A stretch of DNA of 64,000 bases from Shinisaurus crocodilurus (Eukaryota > Chordata > Lepidosauria > Squamata > Shinisauridae). This document shows, piece by piece, positions 1 to 10,869 of this stretch; the first letter of the stretch is position 1; each line of letters opens with the position of its first letter. Below the pieces are notes generated by a model. That model saw only the letters and a program-made list of their open reading frames with translations. It made no database searches and was not told the origin of the DNA. Made by a program: the position numbers and the translations under genes. Location of the stretch: contig JAHFWL010000268.1 of assembly GCA_021292165.1 (NCBI GenBank), forward strand, positions 1 to 64,000, in the 5' to 3' direction.

Positions 1-9
1 CAGTCACCG

Positions 10-345
10 CTAGCTCAGGTCCCATCAACGTATATGTGAAGATGGGATTTTTTTGCCCCACATGCATCACTTTATACTTGCTTATAGCGAACCACATTTG
101 CCATTTTGATGCCCATTCTCCCAGTTGGAGAGATCCTTGGACTTCGCAAACCCTTTTGTTTTAAGCACCCAAATAACTTGGTGTCATCACCTCTTATTGC
201 ATGACTGCCAAGTTTGCTCAGAGGGCTTTGGTGAGGGACTTTGTCAAGAGTCTTTTGTAAACAATGTCTGCAGGATCACCCATCCACGTTTACTGACACT
301 CTCAAAGAACTGTCCTTTATACACTTGATATTTTATCTTTAATAA
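10..345 (-). mobile_element. L3/CR1-like LINE fragment, RT region
   Basis: Read on the minus strand, this matches the decayed reverse-transcriptase region of L3/CR1-type LINEs. Recognisable parts are the stretch about sequence being placed in time by 'aataacttggtgtcatc' near 172 and 'gactttgtcaagagtctttt' near 238. The frame is broken, so it is an old copy. The exact clade is from memory. Confidence 0.6.
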
Positions 346-685
346 CTTTTTGCTAATTTGCCCAGAAAGGGCATTAAGCCTCGGTTCCCCAATGTGGTGT
401 CCACAGGATCTTCTGCAGTGCCTACACCAAGCTCCTTGCTCCTCATGGGTATGTATGTATGTATTTATTTTAAGTAAACTTGGGCAAGTATGCTGTAAAG
501 CAAAGGACCAGTCTTCAGGCCATATTTATTTCCAGTGCCTCTGGGCCCCAAATTGCATTCTTAGAAAATAAAAATGGTGAGAGGCTGTAGCTCAGGGCTT
601 CATTTTGAAGTATGGCCAGCCACCCAGGAAAAAGAAAAACGTAAGCCAGGAGCCAGTGGGTGTTGGGAGCAGGAAACTGTAGGTT

Positions 686-921
686 CAATTTATTTATTTA
701 TTATACTTATACCCTGCCTTTTTTCCTGCAAGGAACCCAAGGCAGCTTACATAATCATCATCATCCTCTCCATTTTATCCTCACAACAACCCTGTAGGTT
801 CGGCTGAGAGTCAGTGACTGGCCCAAAGTCACCCAGTGAGTTTCATGGCCGAGCGGGGACTAGAACCTGGATCTCCCAAGTCCCAGTCCAACACTCTCAC
901 CACTACGCCACACTGGCTCAA
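686..921 (-). mobile_element. tRNA-type SINE with L2-like tail, copy 1
   Basis: Antisense copy of the SINE family that recurs through the window. Read on the minus strand it starts with a tRNA-like head (pol III box B 'ggttctagtcc'), has a conserved central body, and ends in a 'ggcggggtataa'-like tail followed by an A/T-rich repeat. Together the copies give an unambiguous consensus of about 235 bp. Confidence 0.9.
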
Positions 922-1599
922 AGGGTGGTTTTGCGCTTTGGAGCTCAGACCCTACCTTTGCCTTGTATTTAGGTATTCTGGCATGCTACTTTTCTTTCAG
1001 CCACACCAGTGTGCCTTTTGGGAAAAGGGTGTTTCGTGACTGGCCACACCCACCACGGCAACCACTCCAAATGTGGCCATTGGCCAAGAAAGACTGGGGA
1101 CCCCTGCCTTGAGCTGCGCCTGAGCAGGGAGGTGGTGCAAAGGCCTGGGAGGGTTTATGTACATGCCATCATCAGCTACTCCTCTTCCTAATTCAGCAAT
1201 TGCCGCTGGGTCTGCTTTTGTATTGCCTACATCTGGGACTTTTTTCTCCTCCTCGGTAGACCGTTGCTCTTGAGTAGACCTTTCCTCCTTAGTAGACCCT
1301 AGGCAAAAGGGTCTTATGGTGGCCAGGGGGCACTCCAAGGAGGATCCTGAGTCTCCCACCCGGTCAGTTGCTGCCAGTGCTCTGGAGAGCCATAGGACAA
1401 CAGAGGCAACTCAGGGAAGAAGGCAGGGCTAGAATTGGGGTTGAAAGGGCTCTTCGGAGCCCCAGGCAAGGCATCCCTGCGATGGAACCCTCAAGTTACC
1501 CCACATCATCTGTGGAAGCGGGGCTTGCTGTGGAATCCCAATCTTCCTTCTCCAAAGAAGTCTCCTCTGGGCTCAGGTCAACCAGGGGCCTTACACTAA

Positions 1600-1835
1600 A
1601 TGGTACATAACTCCCTGGGTCCCTTTCTGAAAATGGGTATCACACTGGTCACTCTCCAGTCCTCTGGTACTGAGGCCGAGCTTAGGGGCAAGATCCAGCA
1701 GCAAACCACTGCTTCAGGGGCAAGAGCAGATTCAGGAGCGAAGGGCAGACTGACACTAGACAACATAAAATCTTCCTTCTCTTTATTACCATGTTGGTGG
1801 GATCTCTTTTCCAACTGGCAAAAACTAAAATATGC
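1600..1835 (-). mobile_element. CR1/L3-like LINE fragment
   Basis: The minus-strand translation contains a segment resembling the CR1 RT motif 'vPedWr...viPiFrKG' (compare the intact CR1 at 15640-15710). It is short, has lost its frame on both sides, and is an old fragment inside ACAP2 intron 1. Confidence 0.6.
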
Positions 1836-2654
1836 TCAGGCAGCCATCAGCTGCTGCAGCTTACTCTTCCCACCAAACTCAAGCTCACCCCTAGGGAAAG
1901 GACCCTGGTCCTTTGCAATACTAGACAGAGATGCTCTGAACACTCACAAGGGTAGACTGAGAACAGTTTTGTGCCATATTGGGGCAGAGGGGATTACCAG
2001 GGACCAAAGCTGTATAGGAAGATCCACAAAAGCTTGAGAAGCCCTCCAATTAATGCTGTCTGGTGTCTCTCCTTAAAAAAAAATCCCACACAGTACAGGG
2101 TTAAATAGATGCATGTTACTAATTTGCCTTATATTAAGAGTCCTTCTGGGGCAATACTAAAGAGGGATTTGGCGGTGGCAAGTAACAAGTGCATTCACAG
2201 GGGGAGGGGGGAAAGAGAAGCAGCTAGCAAATCAGCCTAGGAAGTGCACCCAGTCAAAATAGTTCTTGGTAATTTAAAGAGTGCTGCTTGGCATCTCGCC
2301 AAAGAGCTACGCTGCAGTTCAGAAAGCAGAAGCATCTGTGTGTGTTCCTGTTCAAAAGTGAGAACTCATTGCAACAGCAACACAAAATGGATAACCAAAC
2401 TATTGCAACTAAGTGATTTCTTCACATACAATTATAATTCTGAAGCACAATTCTAAGGCACTGCTTTGTCAGACCAACTCCAGTAATTTCATTATGAAAT
2501 TTCTGCTGGCCAGGAGCCAAGCCATTTGCTGCCAAAGGGTCTCACTTCAACTACAAGTACTGTAATTTGAAAGGCAAAGGTATTTTTCAGGAAGTCATTA
2601 AGCTTTTAGTACCCATAGCAGATCTAATCCCTTCGTAATTCTCCTGCTTCTCAA

Positions 2655-2811
2655 GATTTCATAGATCTGGAAGGAGCCTACAAGGCTATGGAGTCCAACC
2701 CCTGCTCAATGCAGGAAACTAGAGGAGGGGTCTCCCATCCAAGTAATAACCAGGCCTGACCCTGCTTAGCTTTCCACACTAAGACAAGCTGAGTCAGTGT
2801 AAGCCACAGGC
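2655..2811 (-). mobile_element. 5S rRNA-headed SINE with CR1 tail
   Basis: On the minus strand, 2811-2728 resembles the first ~88 nt of 5S rRNA. It includes 'aagctaagcagggtcaggcc' and 'acttggatgggagacc', the internal pol III promoter region. The head then passes directly into a CR1 3' end (2727-2655; 'gcattgagcaggggttggac') that matches the tail of the intact CR1 at 17010-17050. A pol III promoter head on a LINE tail is standard SINE architecture. The copy is diverged and truncated at its 3' end. Confidence 0.7.
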
Positions 2812-4042
2812 CTGTTTTGTTGATCAAGTGCATCTTTTCAGTCCCTTGTGCCAGAGTGTAAATGGGAAGTGTCATATTAAAGCATCCCCAACAGATTGTA
2901 ACTGTTGCAGTTTAAAAATGGCTTCCTTGTGCTTTGCACATCCATAATCTTCCTCCTTGCAGTCCAAACAAAACATTTGCTGATGCAGAGGCTTGGTACA
3001 TTTGTAGTACTTTATTTCTTACAAGGCAAGCCTAGCTTGGAGCCCCTCCCTAAAGCAACTTCTACATTTCATATCGGTCATTTGCACACAACAGGGGCAA
3101 CTTGAGGCCTGCTTTCTTGCCTTGCTTCACTGGCCTTTGCCAGGAGGAGGCTGGGGCCAACGAAGCCTACTCCTTGATTTCTGAAGGAGTTATATATCAG
3201 CACTGAGACACAGCCTGCAAGGACCATGCAAAACTCCTGGGGGACAGAATCAAGTTTTTTGGGTGCCTGAGATTTCTCCAGAGTTGTCAGTAGTCAGTAC
3301 ACGCAAATGCTTTGCAACAACTCCATGTACACTGAACACTGCAAATCTTACGGTACTTGGCAAAACACACAAGCTTCGGACTTCTCATTTTTCACCATTG
3401 CAGGCACCCATCCAAGAAGACTTAACCTTGAGAGAAATGTTCCCACAGTTCCTTGTACCTGTCCCAACCACCTCTCCAGTAACCTAATGAGAAGAATCAC
3501 ATAAGCAAAGCAGGAACTCTTGGAAGCCTGTCCTCTGAAAGCTACTTACAACGCAGCTAGCTGCGAGTCTTTAAAAGTTCGGCAATCAGAAAAAACGTCA
3601 GTTAAATACAGCCTAGAACTATTCATGCGGTCAGCACGGACAACCAGTGAGTCGGAGAGGGCTACTGGCCTTCCCCTGAAGCAGGGTGGGCAACCTGGAG
3701 CCCACACACCCCTCATCAAAGGCCTCTCCTGCGGCCGCCAACGCGCGGGGGAGGGGGGCCCCGCGCCCTCCTCCCCGGCTCCGCCGCACTCCCCAGCCCC
3801 GCTCTCCGGGGAAAGAGCTGCGCCCTGCACCCCTCGGCCGCACTTCTGGGGCCCGGGGGCCTTCACTTCCAGGCCGCTACGACTACTACTTCCAGGCAGT
3901 GCGGGGGGGGGGTCGAAGCGGCGCGGGCGGCGGCGCAGGCTCGGCCCCCGCGCCAAGCCCAGCGGCGGCGAAGTAGAGCCGCCGGCGCCGGCAGGCCGCG
4001 CTCCTCTCGGCCGCGCTGGGCCTCCGCCTCCGCCTCCCTCAC

Positions 4043-4095
4043 CTGAAGCGGGGCGAGTCCTTGAGGCACTCCTCGAAGTCCACGGCCACCCTCAT
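4043..4095 (-). CDS. ACAP2: ACAP2 first coding exon (Arf-GAP with coiled coil, ankyrin repeats and PH domains 2)
   Basis: ACAP2 is a BAR-PH-ArfGAP-ankyrin protein that stimulates GTP hydrolysis by Arf6 at endosomes and the plasma membrane. The ATG at 4095-4093 opens a reading frame of 17 codons plus two bases, MRVAVDFEECLKDSPRF, ending at a consensus donor (CAG|GTGAG, GT at 4042-4041). This closely matches the N-terminus of vertebrate ACAP2 that leads into the BAR domain; the split codon would encode the expected arginine. Only this exon is present; the other exons lie off the left edge. The exon sits inside a CpG island, as expected for a first exon. Synteny (next genes PPP1R2 and APOD, all minus strand) agrees with human 3q29. 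I consider the assignment secure even though the exon is short. Confidence 0.92.
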
Positions 4096-4900
4096 CCCGG
4101 CGCCGCCGGGCCTTCCTCCTCCTCCTCACTCAGCTGATGCTGCAGGGGGGCTGGCGCGCAGGGCGGGGCTAGGGGGCGGAGCCCATTCCGGTGCCCCCGG
4201 GGGGGACGGGAGAGGGCCTGGCGGGCTCGGGCTGCGCGGGCAACGGGGCGCGGCGGCGGCGGCGGCGGCGGAGGCCTTGGGGTGGGCGGAGGCGTCGCCC
4301 GGGAAGCGGCTCTCTCCTCGGCGGCGGCGGCGGCGGCGGCCCCCGCGCTCTGCCCGCCAATGGGAAAGGGGGCGCCTGCGACGGGCCAATCCTCGCCGGC
4401 CACTGGCCTGACTTCCGCATGCCGCCCCCTTGGGGACAGGAGGGGCGTTGCCTCGCGCCAATCGGGCGGAGGACGCCGAGGCGGGTTGTGCCCCGTGGCG
4501 ATCCGTGACGCTCCGCCCGGCCAATAGGCTCTGCCCGCGACGCGGGATTGGCCCGCGGAAGGGGCGGGGCCGCGGCCGCGGCCGCGTTGCTTAGCAGCCG
4601 ACGGGCGGGCCGGGGCTGAGCCCGAGCCCCGGGCAGGAGAGGACCGGCCCGGCCCGCTCCCTGCTAGCCTTCCGCGCCCACCGAGGGCTCCGCCCGATGC
4701 GGATTCGCGGGCCTTTTCGACGGGGCGCCGAGCCCGCCCGCCGGCGCTGAGTCGCGGCCGCGGCTCCGCCTCCCCCATGGCCGCCACCCGGCGACGTGGC
4801 GGCCTCTTGCTCCGCGGCACCCGCCTCATCTCCGCCGCGGGCCGGGCCCGCCGGACTCGACTCGGGGCTGCCTCCAAATCTCCCGCTGACCACCGTTGGA
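4096..4900 (-). promoter_or_regulatory. ACAP2: ACAP2 CpG-island promoter with CCAAT cluster
   Basis: This is a very GC-rich, CpG-dense stretch directly upstream of the ACAP2 start codon. It has four CCAAT boxes on the plus strand (4357, 4386, 4458, 4521) and one inverted ATTGG (4547), all within 195 bp, plus GC boxes near 4558-4570. Two CGG-triplet runs (about 4250-4272 and 4318-4341) lie between the CCAAT cluster and the ATG and may be in the 5' UTR. No TATA box was seen. This is a typical NF-Y/Sp1-type housekeeping promoter. The transcription start is not defined. Confidence 0.8.
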
Positions 4901-4934
4901 AATCAACAAACGGCCGTAACATTTTACCGTTCAA

Positions 4935-6050
4935 TGGAATTGGGATGAAATTTGCAGGCATCATAGCCCGTTGGAGGGGGTGCCACCTGCCACATCTCGG
5001 AAAAATAGGTGCACGGGTGTTTGCGCTAGGCCCTTTTTTGTTTTGTTTTGATTTTATTTAATTTATTATATTTATACCCCGCCTTTTTTCCTGCAAGGAA
5101 CCCAAAGCGGCTTACATAATCCTCCTCCTCCCCTCCATTTTATCCTCACAACAACCCTGTGAGGTAGGTTAGGCTGAGAGGCAGTGACTGGCCCAAAGTC
5201 ACCCAGTGAGCTTCATGGCAGAGTGGGGACTTTGCCAATGTTTTTATTTCTCAGCAGAAATGAAATGCTCAGGCCTTATTGCTCCTTCTGAGGGGATCAT
5301 GCCTGCCAAGTTTCAGGTGAATAGGTGCAGGGGTTGTGCAACCGCAGCCATTACAGTTTGGAAGTTTCCAAAAAATGACATGCTTATTCCCCTATGTTCT
5401 TTATGGACAATTGATAGGACAATGACACACAGCATATAGGGGGCCCTGGGTACAAACCCTACAAAATTTCTGGATAGGGCTAGCCATTTTTGTGGTACTC
5501 TTCAAATCTGCGGGGTGGGGCATGGCAGTTTGTATGAAAATGACATTCATTATAGCCGTGGCCCTAGGCAAACACCTTGCAAATTTTGAGGATAGAGCTA
5601 CAGAGTTACAATAGATGAAACACAGTCACAGGATTTATTCTTGGAGACATTTTTTCGGACATCTCTGCAGGCTATAGTCTACTAGCGCATGGATTTTAGG
5701 ATTTAGTATAATTGTTTATAAAAGAAACATGTATGGAAAAGATGCAGTGTCTTTGACTGAAAGTGTAACGTTTAGGCTGGGTGCTGGCAGCAGAAATCTT
5801 TTGTGACAGAAATATCTGTTCTTAAAGAAAATCAGGTTAATCCTGAGAGTCTACAGGTGATGAAGACTAGAGTGAGCATGCCAAGTTTGGGGTACATCCG
5901 TCTAAACGTGATGGACCCTATGCGACGATGCCCCCCACACAAGTCATTTAAAAAGTTTCCCTCCCTTTTCACCCCCTCAGAGAACATTCTAAATGGCCTA
6001 GGGGAGATTTGCATACCCAGCCCTTTTGGCCCCTGCAGGAATTCATATGA
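4935..6050. repeat. Unclassified interspersed repeat, copy 1 (interrupted by a SINE)
   Basis: This region shares collinear blocks with 62250-62860. Shared features include 'tgccaagtttc' followed by 'gaataggtg', a 'catgcttat.cccct' block and 'tttgtatgaaaatg'. The copies are diverged but in the same order and orientation. A tRNA-type SINE (5051-5234) interrupts this copy. I cannot name the family. Boundaries are approximate. Confidence 0.55.
5051..5234 (-). mobile_element. tRNA-type SINE, copy 2 (truncated)
   Basis: Antisense SINE tail and body, from the A/T-rich tail at 5051 to about 5234. The tRNA-like head is missing; the sequence returns to the surrounding unclassified repeat in place of the head. 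Confidence 0.85.
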
Positions 6051-6061
6051 ACATTCTAAGT

Positions 6062-7663
6062 GTCATAGAATCATAGAAAAGTAGAGTTGGAAGGGGCCTA
6101 CAAGGCCATCGAGTCCAACCGCCTGCTCATGCAGGAATCCAGGTCAAAGCATCCCTGACAGATGGCCATCCAGCTGCACTTTGAATGCCTCCAGCATGGG
6201 AGAGCTCACCACCTCCCTAGGTAGTTGATTCCATTGTCTTATTGCTCTGACAGTCAGGAAATTTTTCCTGATGTCTAGGTGGAATCTGGGTTCCTGTAAC
6301 TTGAGCCCATTATTCCGTGTCCTGCAAACTGGGATGATCGAGAAGAGATCCTGGCCCTCCTCCGTGTGACATCCCTTCAAGTACTGGAAGATTGCGATCA
6401 TATCTCTCCTCAGTCTCCTCTTCTGAAGGCTAAACATGCCCAGTTCTTTCCGTCTCTCCTCATAGGGCCTTGTTTCCAGTCCCTTTATCATCCTTGTTGC
6501 CCTCCTCTGAACCCTCTCCAGTTTGTCTACGTCCTTCTGAAAGTGTGGTGCCCAGAACTGGACGCAGTACTCAAGATGAGGCCAGTGTGGCATAGTGGTT
6601 AGAGGGTTGGACTGGGACTCGGGAGATACGGGTTCAAATCCCCGCTCGGCCATGAAACTCACTGGGTGACTTTGGGCAAGTCACTGACTCTCAGCCTAAC
6701 CTACCTCAGGGTTGTTGTGAGGGTAAAATGGAGAGGAGGAGGCTTATGTAAGCCGCCTTGGGTTCCTTGCAGGAAAAAAGGCGGGGTATAAATGTAATAA
6801 ATAAATAAAATAAAAACCAGTGCTGAGTAAAGGGGGATTATCACTTCCCGCGATTTGGAAGCTATACTTCTATTAATGCAGCCCATAATAGCATTTGCCT
6901 TCTTTGCAGCCACATCGCATTGCTGGCTCATATTCAGTTTGTGATCTACCACAATTCCAAGATCCTTCTCACTTGTGGTATTGTTGAGCAAAGTGTCCCC
7001 CATTCTGTAACTGTATTTGGTTTCCTTTCCCTAGGTGCAGCACTTGGCATTTGTCCCTATTAAATTTCATTCTGTTGTTTTCGGCCCAGCGCTCCAGCCT
7101 ATCGAGATCACTTTGAATTTTGTTTCTGTCTTCCAGAGTATTAGCTATTCCACCCAACTTTGTGTCATCTGCAAATTTGATAAGCATTCCCTGCACCTCC
7201 TCATCCAAGTCGTTAATAAAAATGTTGAAGAGCACTGGGCCCAGGACCGAGCCCTGTGGTACCCCGCTCGTTACCTCTCCCCAGTTTGAGAAGGAACCAT
7301 TCATAAGCACTCTTTGAGTCCGATTCTGTAGCCAATTGTGGATCCACCTGATAGTTGTTCCATCTAGCCCACTTTTAGCTAGCTTGCTAATCAGGATATC
7401 ATGAGGCACTTTGTCGAAAGCTTTGCTGAAGTCCAGATATATGATGTCCACAGCATTCCCACAAGGGAGGTTACCCGATCAAAAAATGAGATCAGATTAG
7501 TCTGGCAGGATTTGTTCTTGACAAATCCATGCTGGCTTCTAGTAATCACTGCATTGTTTTCAAGGTGCTTGCAGACTGACTTTTTTATAATCTGCTCCAA
7601 AATTTTCCCAGGGATTGATGTCAGACTGACTGGCCTATAGTTCCCAGGTTCCTCCTCCTTGCT
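6062..7663 (-). mobile_element. 5'-truncated CR1 LINE (interrupted by a SINE)
   Basis: On the minus strand this is the 3' 1.36 kb of a CR1 element, nearly collinear with 15700-17085 of the intact copy. It covers the RT palm (LDFSKAFD, GVPQGSVLGP and FADD motifs are readable) through the 3' end with the 'attctatg' repeat at about 6062-6078. A plus-strand SINE interrupts it at 6580-6816. Its 5' end stops at 7663, exactly where the inverted part of an RTE-like LINE begins. Frameshifts make it non-functional. Confidence 0.92.
6580..6816 (+). mobile_element. tRNA-type SINE, copy 3 (inside CR1)
   Basis: Full-length plus-strand copy with the tRNA-like head, the 'gggttcaaatccc' box B, the body and a (AAAT)-type tail. 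The CR1 sequence is interrupted at 'caagatgag' and resumes at 'accagtgctgag', so the SINE is younger than this CR1. No clear target-site duplication was seen. Confidence 0.92.
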
Positions 7664-9441
7664 TTCAAGGAGTTGGAGGTGACGTTTATAGATAGTCCAT
7701 GTTTCGCAGGCATACAATAAAGTTGGTAATACAATGGCTTCATAAACCAGTGTTTTGGTCTTCTTACAAATATCCCGATCCTCGAACACTATGTTTCATT
7801 CGAGAAAATGCGGCACTTGCGGAGCTCAGACGATGCTGGATTTCACTGTTGATGTTAGCTGTAACAGATAGCTGCCAAGATAGAGAAAATGATCGACATT
7901 TTCCAGTATTGTCCCGCCAAGCTGGATAGATGGCATCACCAAAGGATTGGCTTGCACTTGCTGATGAAGCACTTTGGTTTTTTTGATGTTAAGTGAGAGA
8001 CCAAGTTTTCCGTATGCTTCTGCAAAAGCATTTAGGATAGTTTGGAGATCATCCTCTGAATGTGCGGAGACCACATTATCATCAGCATACTGAAGTTCCA
8101 CAACGGAGGTTGTAATTACCTTACTTTTTGCTTTCAGCCTGCTGAGATTAAAAAGCTTTCCATCTGTTCGATATATAATTCCCACACCAGTGGGAAGTTT
8201 CCCCTCGACAAGATGTAAAATCATGGCGATGAAAATAGCAAATAATGTTGGGGCAATAACACATCCCTGTTTAACACCTGATCCCACTTTAAATGGAGCA
8301 CCATGAGAGCCGTTGTTGTCCAAGACCGTAGCCGTCATGTTGTCATGGAGAAGTCGCAAGATATTCACAAATTTATTGGGGCATCCAATTTTCATAAGGA
8401 TAGTCCAGAGAGCTGTACGGTCTACAGTATCAAAGGCCTTAGCCAAATTGATAAATGCCATATAAAGGGGTTGATTTTGCTCCCGGCATTTTTCTTGGAG
8501 CTGACGTGCAGTAAAAATCATGTCTACTGTCCCTCTAGAGGGGCGGAAACCATATTGAGTTTCAGGGAGGATCTCTTCTGAAATAGATAGAAGACGGTTT
8601 GCGAGAATCCTGGCAAATATTTTACCTGCGGTAGCTAAGAAAGAAATGCCCCGATAGTTTCCACAGTCTGTTCTATCACCTTTCTTAAAGAGGGTGATAA
8701 TTATGGCATCCCTGAAGTCTTCTGGGATCTCTTCTCTTACCCAGATTTTTTCGATGAGTTTATGAAGATGTTGTACAAGTTCGGGGGGGCCTTCTTTAAA
8801 GATTTCAGCAGGAATCCCATCTGGTCCACTAGCTTTGTTATTCTTCATTTGATTAATGGCTTTTTTTACTTCATCCAAAGTGGGGAGTATTGCAAGTTCC
8901 TCTCTAATTTGTTTTTGCGGGATTTGCGAAAAAATCTCATTATCCACCTTAGATTTACGATTTAAAAGGTCATAATAATGCTCGTTCCAATGCAGTGCAC
9001 TAGACTCTTTGTCTTTTAAGAGTTTGATGCCATCTTTTGATTGTAAAGGGTTTGTACCATAGGTTTTTGGTCCATAAATGGCCCTTGTGGCCTTAAAAAA
9101 GCCCCGTGCATCATGAGATTCTGCAAGTTGTTGAATTTCTTCAGCTTTCTTTTTCCACCAGGCGTTCTTAAGTTCTCTTGTTCTTCTTTGGACATCAGCC
9201 TTTGCACTAGCGTAATTTTTTTCTTGGCAGCGCAGTTAATATCATTTTGCCATATTTGGAAGGCTTTCCTTGTTTGGTCAATTATATATTTAATCTCATT
9301 ATCATTTTCATCAAACCAATCCTGATGTTTCTTAGTTTCATATCCAATAGTTTGTTCACAAGCTGCAGTAATGGAGGTTTTCAGCTTAGACCAATGGTCC
9401 TCAATGTTGTCAGGAGGTTCCGTAGGCAGATGTTCCTTAAG
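7664..9441 (-). mobile_element. RTE-like LINE, inverted 5' segment (reverse transcriptase)
   Basis: On the minus strand 8947-7826 encodes about 370 uninterrupted residues of non-LTR reverse transcriptase. Visible motifs are a 'KASGPDGIPAE' box, 'GISFLATAGKIFARIL', 'YGFRPSRGTVDMIF', a first catalytic Asp region altered to 'FINLAKAFDTV', 'GVKQGCVIAPTLF' and the active-site YADD. Upstream (9441-8950) is a decayed linker. The coding order continues across to 9442-10060 on the other strand, so this is the 5' half of one insertion turned around. RTE-like is inferred from the short 3' UTR and simple-repeat tails. Confidence 0.85.
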
Positions 9442-10060
9442 CATCAACGTTGCCTCCGGAAAATCCTGCGAATTACTTGGGAAGATAGGTGAACAAATGT
9501 CAGTGTACTGGAAGAAGCAGAGACTACTAGCATTGAAAAAATGATCCTTCAACGCCAACTTCAGTGGACCGGTCATGTTGTTCGAATGCCTGACTGCCGT
9601 CTCCCAAAGCAGTTACTTTATTCCCAACTCAAGGATGGAAAGCGGAATATCGGTGGTCAATATAAGAGGTTTAAAGATGTTCTTAAGGCTAATCTAAAAA
9701 AATGCAATATAAACATCGAAAACTGGGAAGCTCTGGCCCATGAACGATCTAAATGGAGGTTGGCCTTTCACAAAGGTTCTATGGACTTTGAAGAAGCCCG
9801 AGTGCAAGGTGAAAGGGAGAAATGTGCTAAGCGAAAAGCACGTCAGATGAATCCTTTACAGGACCATCTTCCATCTGGTAACCTGTGTCCTCACTGTGGG
9901 AAGCTGTGTGGATCTAGAATTGGCCTCCACAGTCACTTACGGACCCATCGCTTGAGTCTACACAATTTTCTTTAGAATTTTCCTCCTTTTAAAATCTTTT
10001 TGTAAATTTTTTTATCCTGGAAGACAATCTTACTCGGTCACGAGTGATCGCCTGACTGAT
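9442..10060 (+). mobile_element. RTE-like LINE, 3' segment with C2H2-type finger
   Basis: The plus strand continues the same LINE protein: '[13 protein letters not shown]', a 'QWTGHVVRM' segment, a basic region, and a C-terminal zinc-finger-like CPHCGKLCG...LHSHLRTH. A short 3' UTR ends in 'gatcgcctgactgat'. The same 3' end occurs at 32638 and 37920 with different short tandem tails. The frame is open over the last ~140 codons. Confidence 0.88.
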
Positions 10061-10480
10061 ATAGTAAAGAACTAGTTTTGTTGTTTTATAGCTCTACTTG
10101 TATGTACCAAAGTGTCTCCCCACCTTTCTCCCTCTTCCCTCATTCCCCACCTTTTACTGTAATCTGTTTACCTTAAATAAACTTTCCTGGTTTTACCCCA
10201 CACGGTGTGTGTAGTTCCTCTGTGGTTCAGTGCTAAATCCAGTGTGTAGACAAGGGCAAGGTACAGCAGAGCTAAGGCTGGCAGTTTTGCACCTTTGATC
10301 TCTGGTCTTGAGAAAAGGACCGGTTGGCAGTCCTTCACACCTTCCTTAGTGGGGGTCTACATCATAAAGGCAATGTCCCTTCAAAATTTCACGTTCCTAG
10401 ATTAAACTATTTGAGCTGGGCGTTGATCAGTCAGTCAGACACCTTTTATATATATAAATTTTAACCCCTGAAGGCAGGTA

Positions 10481-10708
10481 TTTATTTTATTTATTACATT
10501 TATACCCCGCCTTTTTTCCTACAAGGAACTCAAGGCGGCTTACATAATCCTCCTCTCCATTGTATCCTCACAACAACCCTGTGAGGTAGGTTAGGCTGAG
10601 AGGCAGTGACTGGCCCAAAGTCACCCAGTGAGTTTCATGGCCAAGCGGGGACTAGAACCCGGATCTCCCGAGTCCCAGTCCAACACTCTAACTACTACTC
10701 CATACTGG
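10481..10708 (-). mobile_element. tRNA-type SINE, copy 4
   Basis: Antisense full-length copy with A/T tail at 10481 and tRNA-like head ending near 10708. Confidence 0.9.
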
Positions 10709-10869
10709 TAGGTATAGGAGATATACAAAAATAAAGGATACAGGGCTGAAACACATTGAGCTACTTTAAAGAATAAAACTTTAGTTTTTGCTTCTTAAGA
10801 CTCAGTATCGCCTTTTCATCAGGTGACTTTGGGTGTTCTCATTTTGTCTAACCTCCACCAGTAGATCTG

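Larger units (their letters stand above)
1..4042 (-). other. ACAP2: ACAP2 intron 1 (partial)
   Basis: This is the sequence downstream, on the minus strand, of the splice donor at 4042-4041. It should be the 5' part of ACAP2 intron 1, running off the left edge. No further ACAP2 exon was found in it. It holds LINE fragments, one tRNA-type SINE and a 5S-headed SINE, listed separately. Stretches 350-680, 922-1595, 1840-2650 and 2815-3700 showed nothing I could identify. Confidence 0.75.

Noticed and set aside
2728..2811. Functional 5S rRNA gene
   Set aside because: Diverged, lacks the 3' third of 5S and passes straight into a CR1 tail.
4092..4964. 290-codon open frame on the minus strand over the ACAP2 promoter
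   Set aside because: It is Arg/Pro/Ala low-complexity sequence produced by CpG-island composition, uses a different frame from ACAP2 exon 1, and resembles no protein.
4777..5061. Divergent 94-codon gene opposite ACAP2
   Set aside because: The start context is good, but the frame ends inside repeat sequence and resembles no protein; kept only as a side note in the CCAAT finding.
6580..6660. tRNA gene
   Set aside because: The tRNA-like box A and box B belong to the SINE head, which occurs fourteen times with body and tail; no cloverleaf of a functional tRNA.
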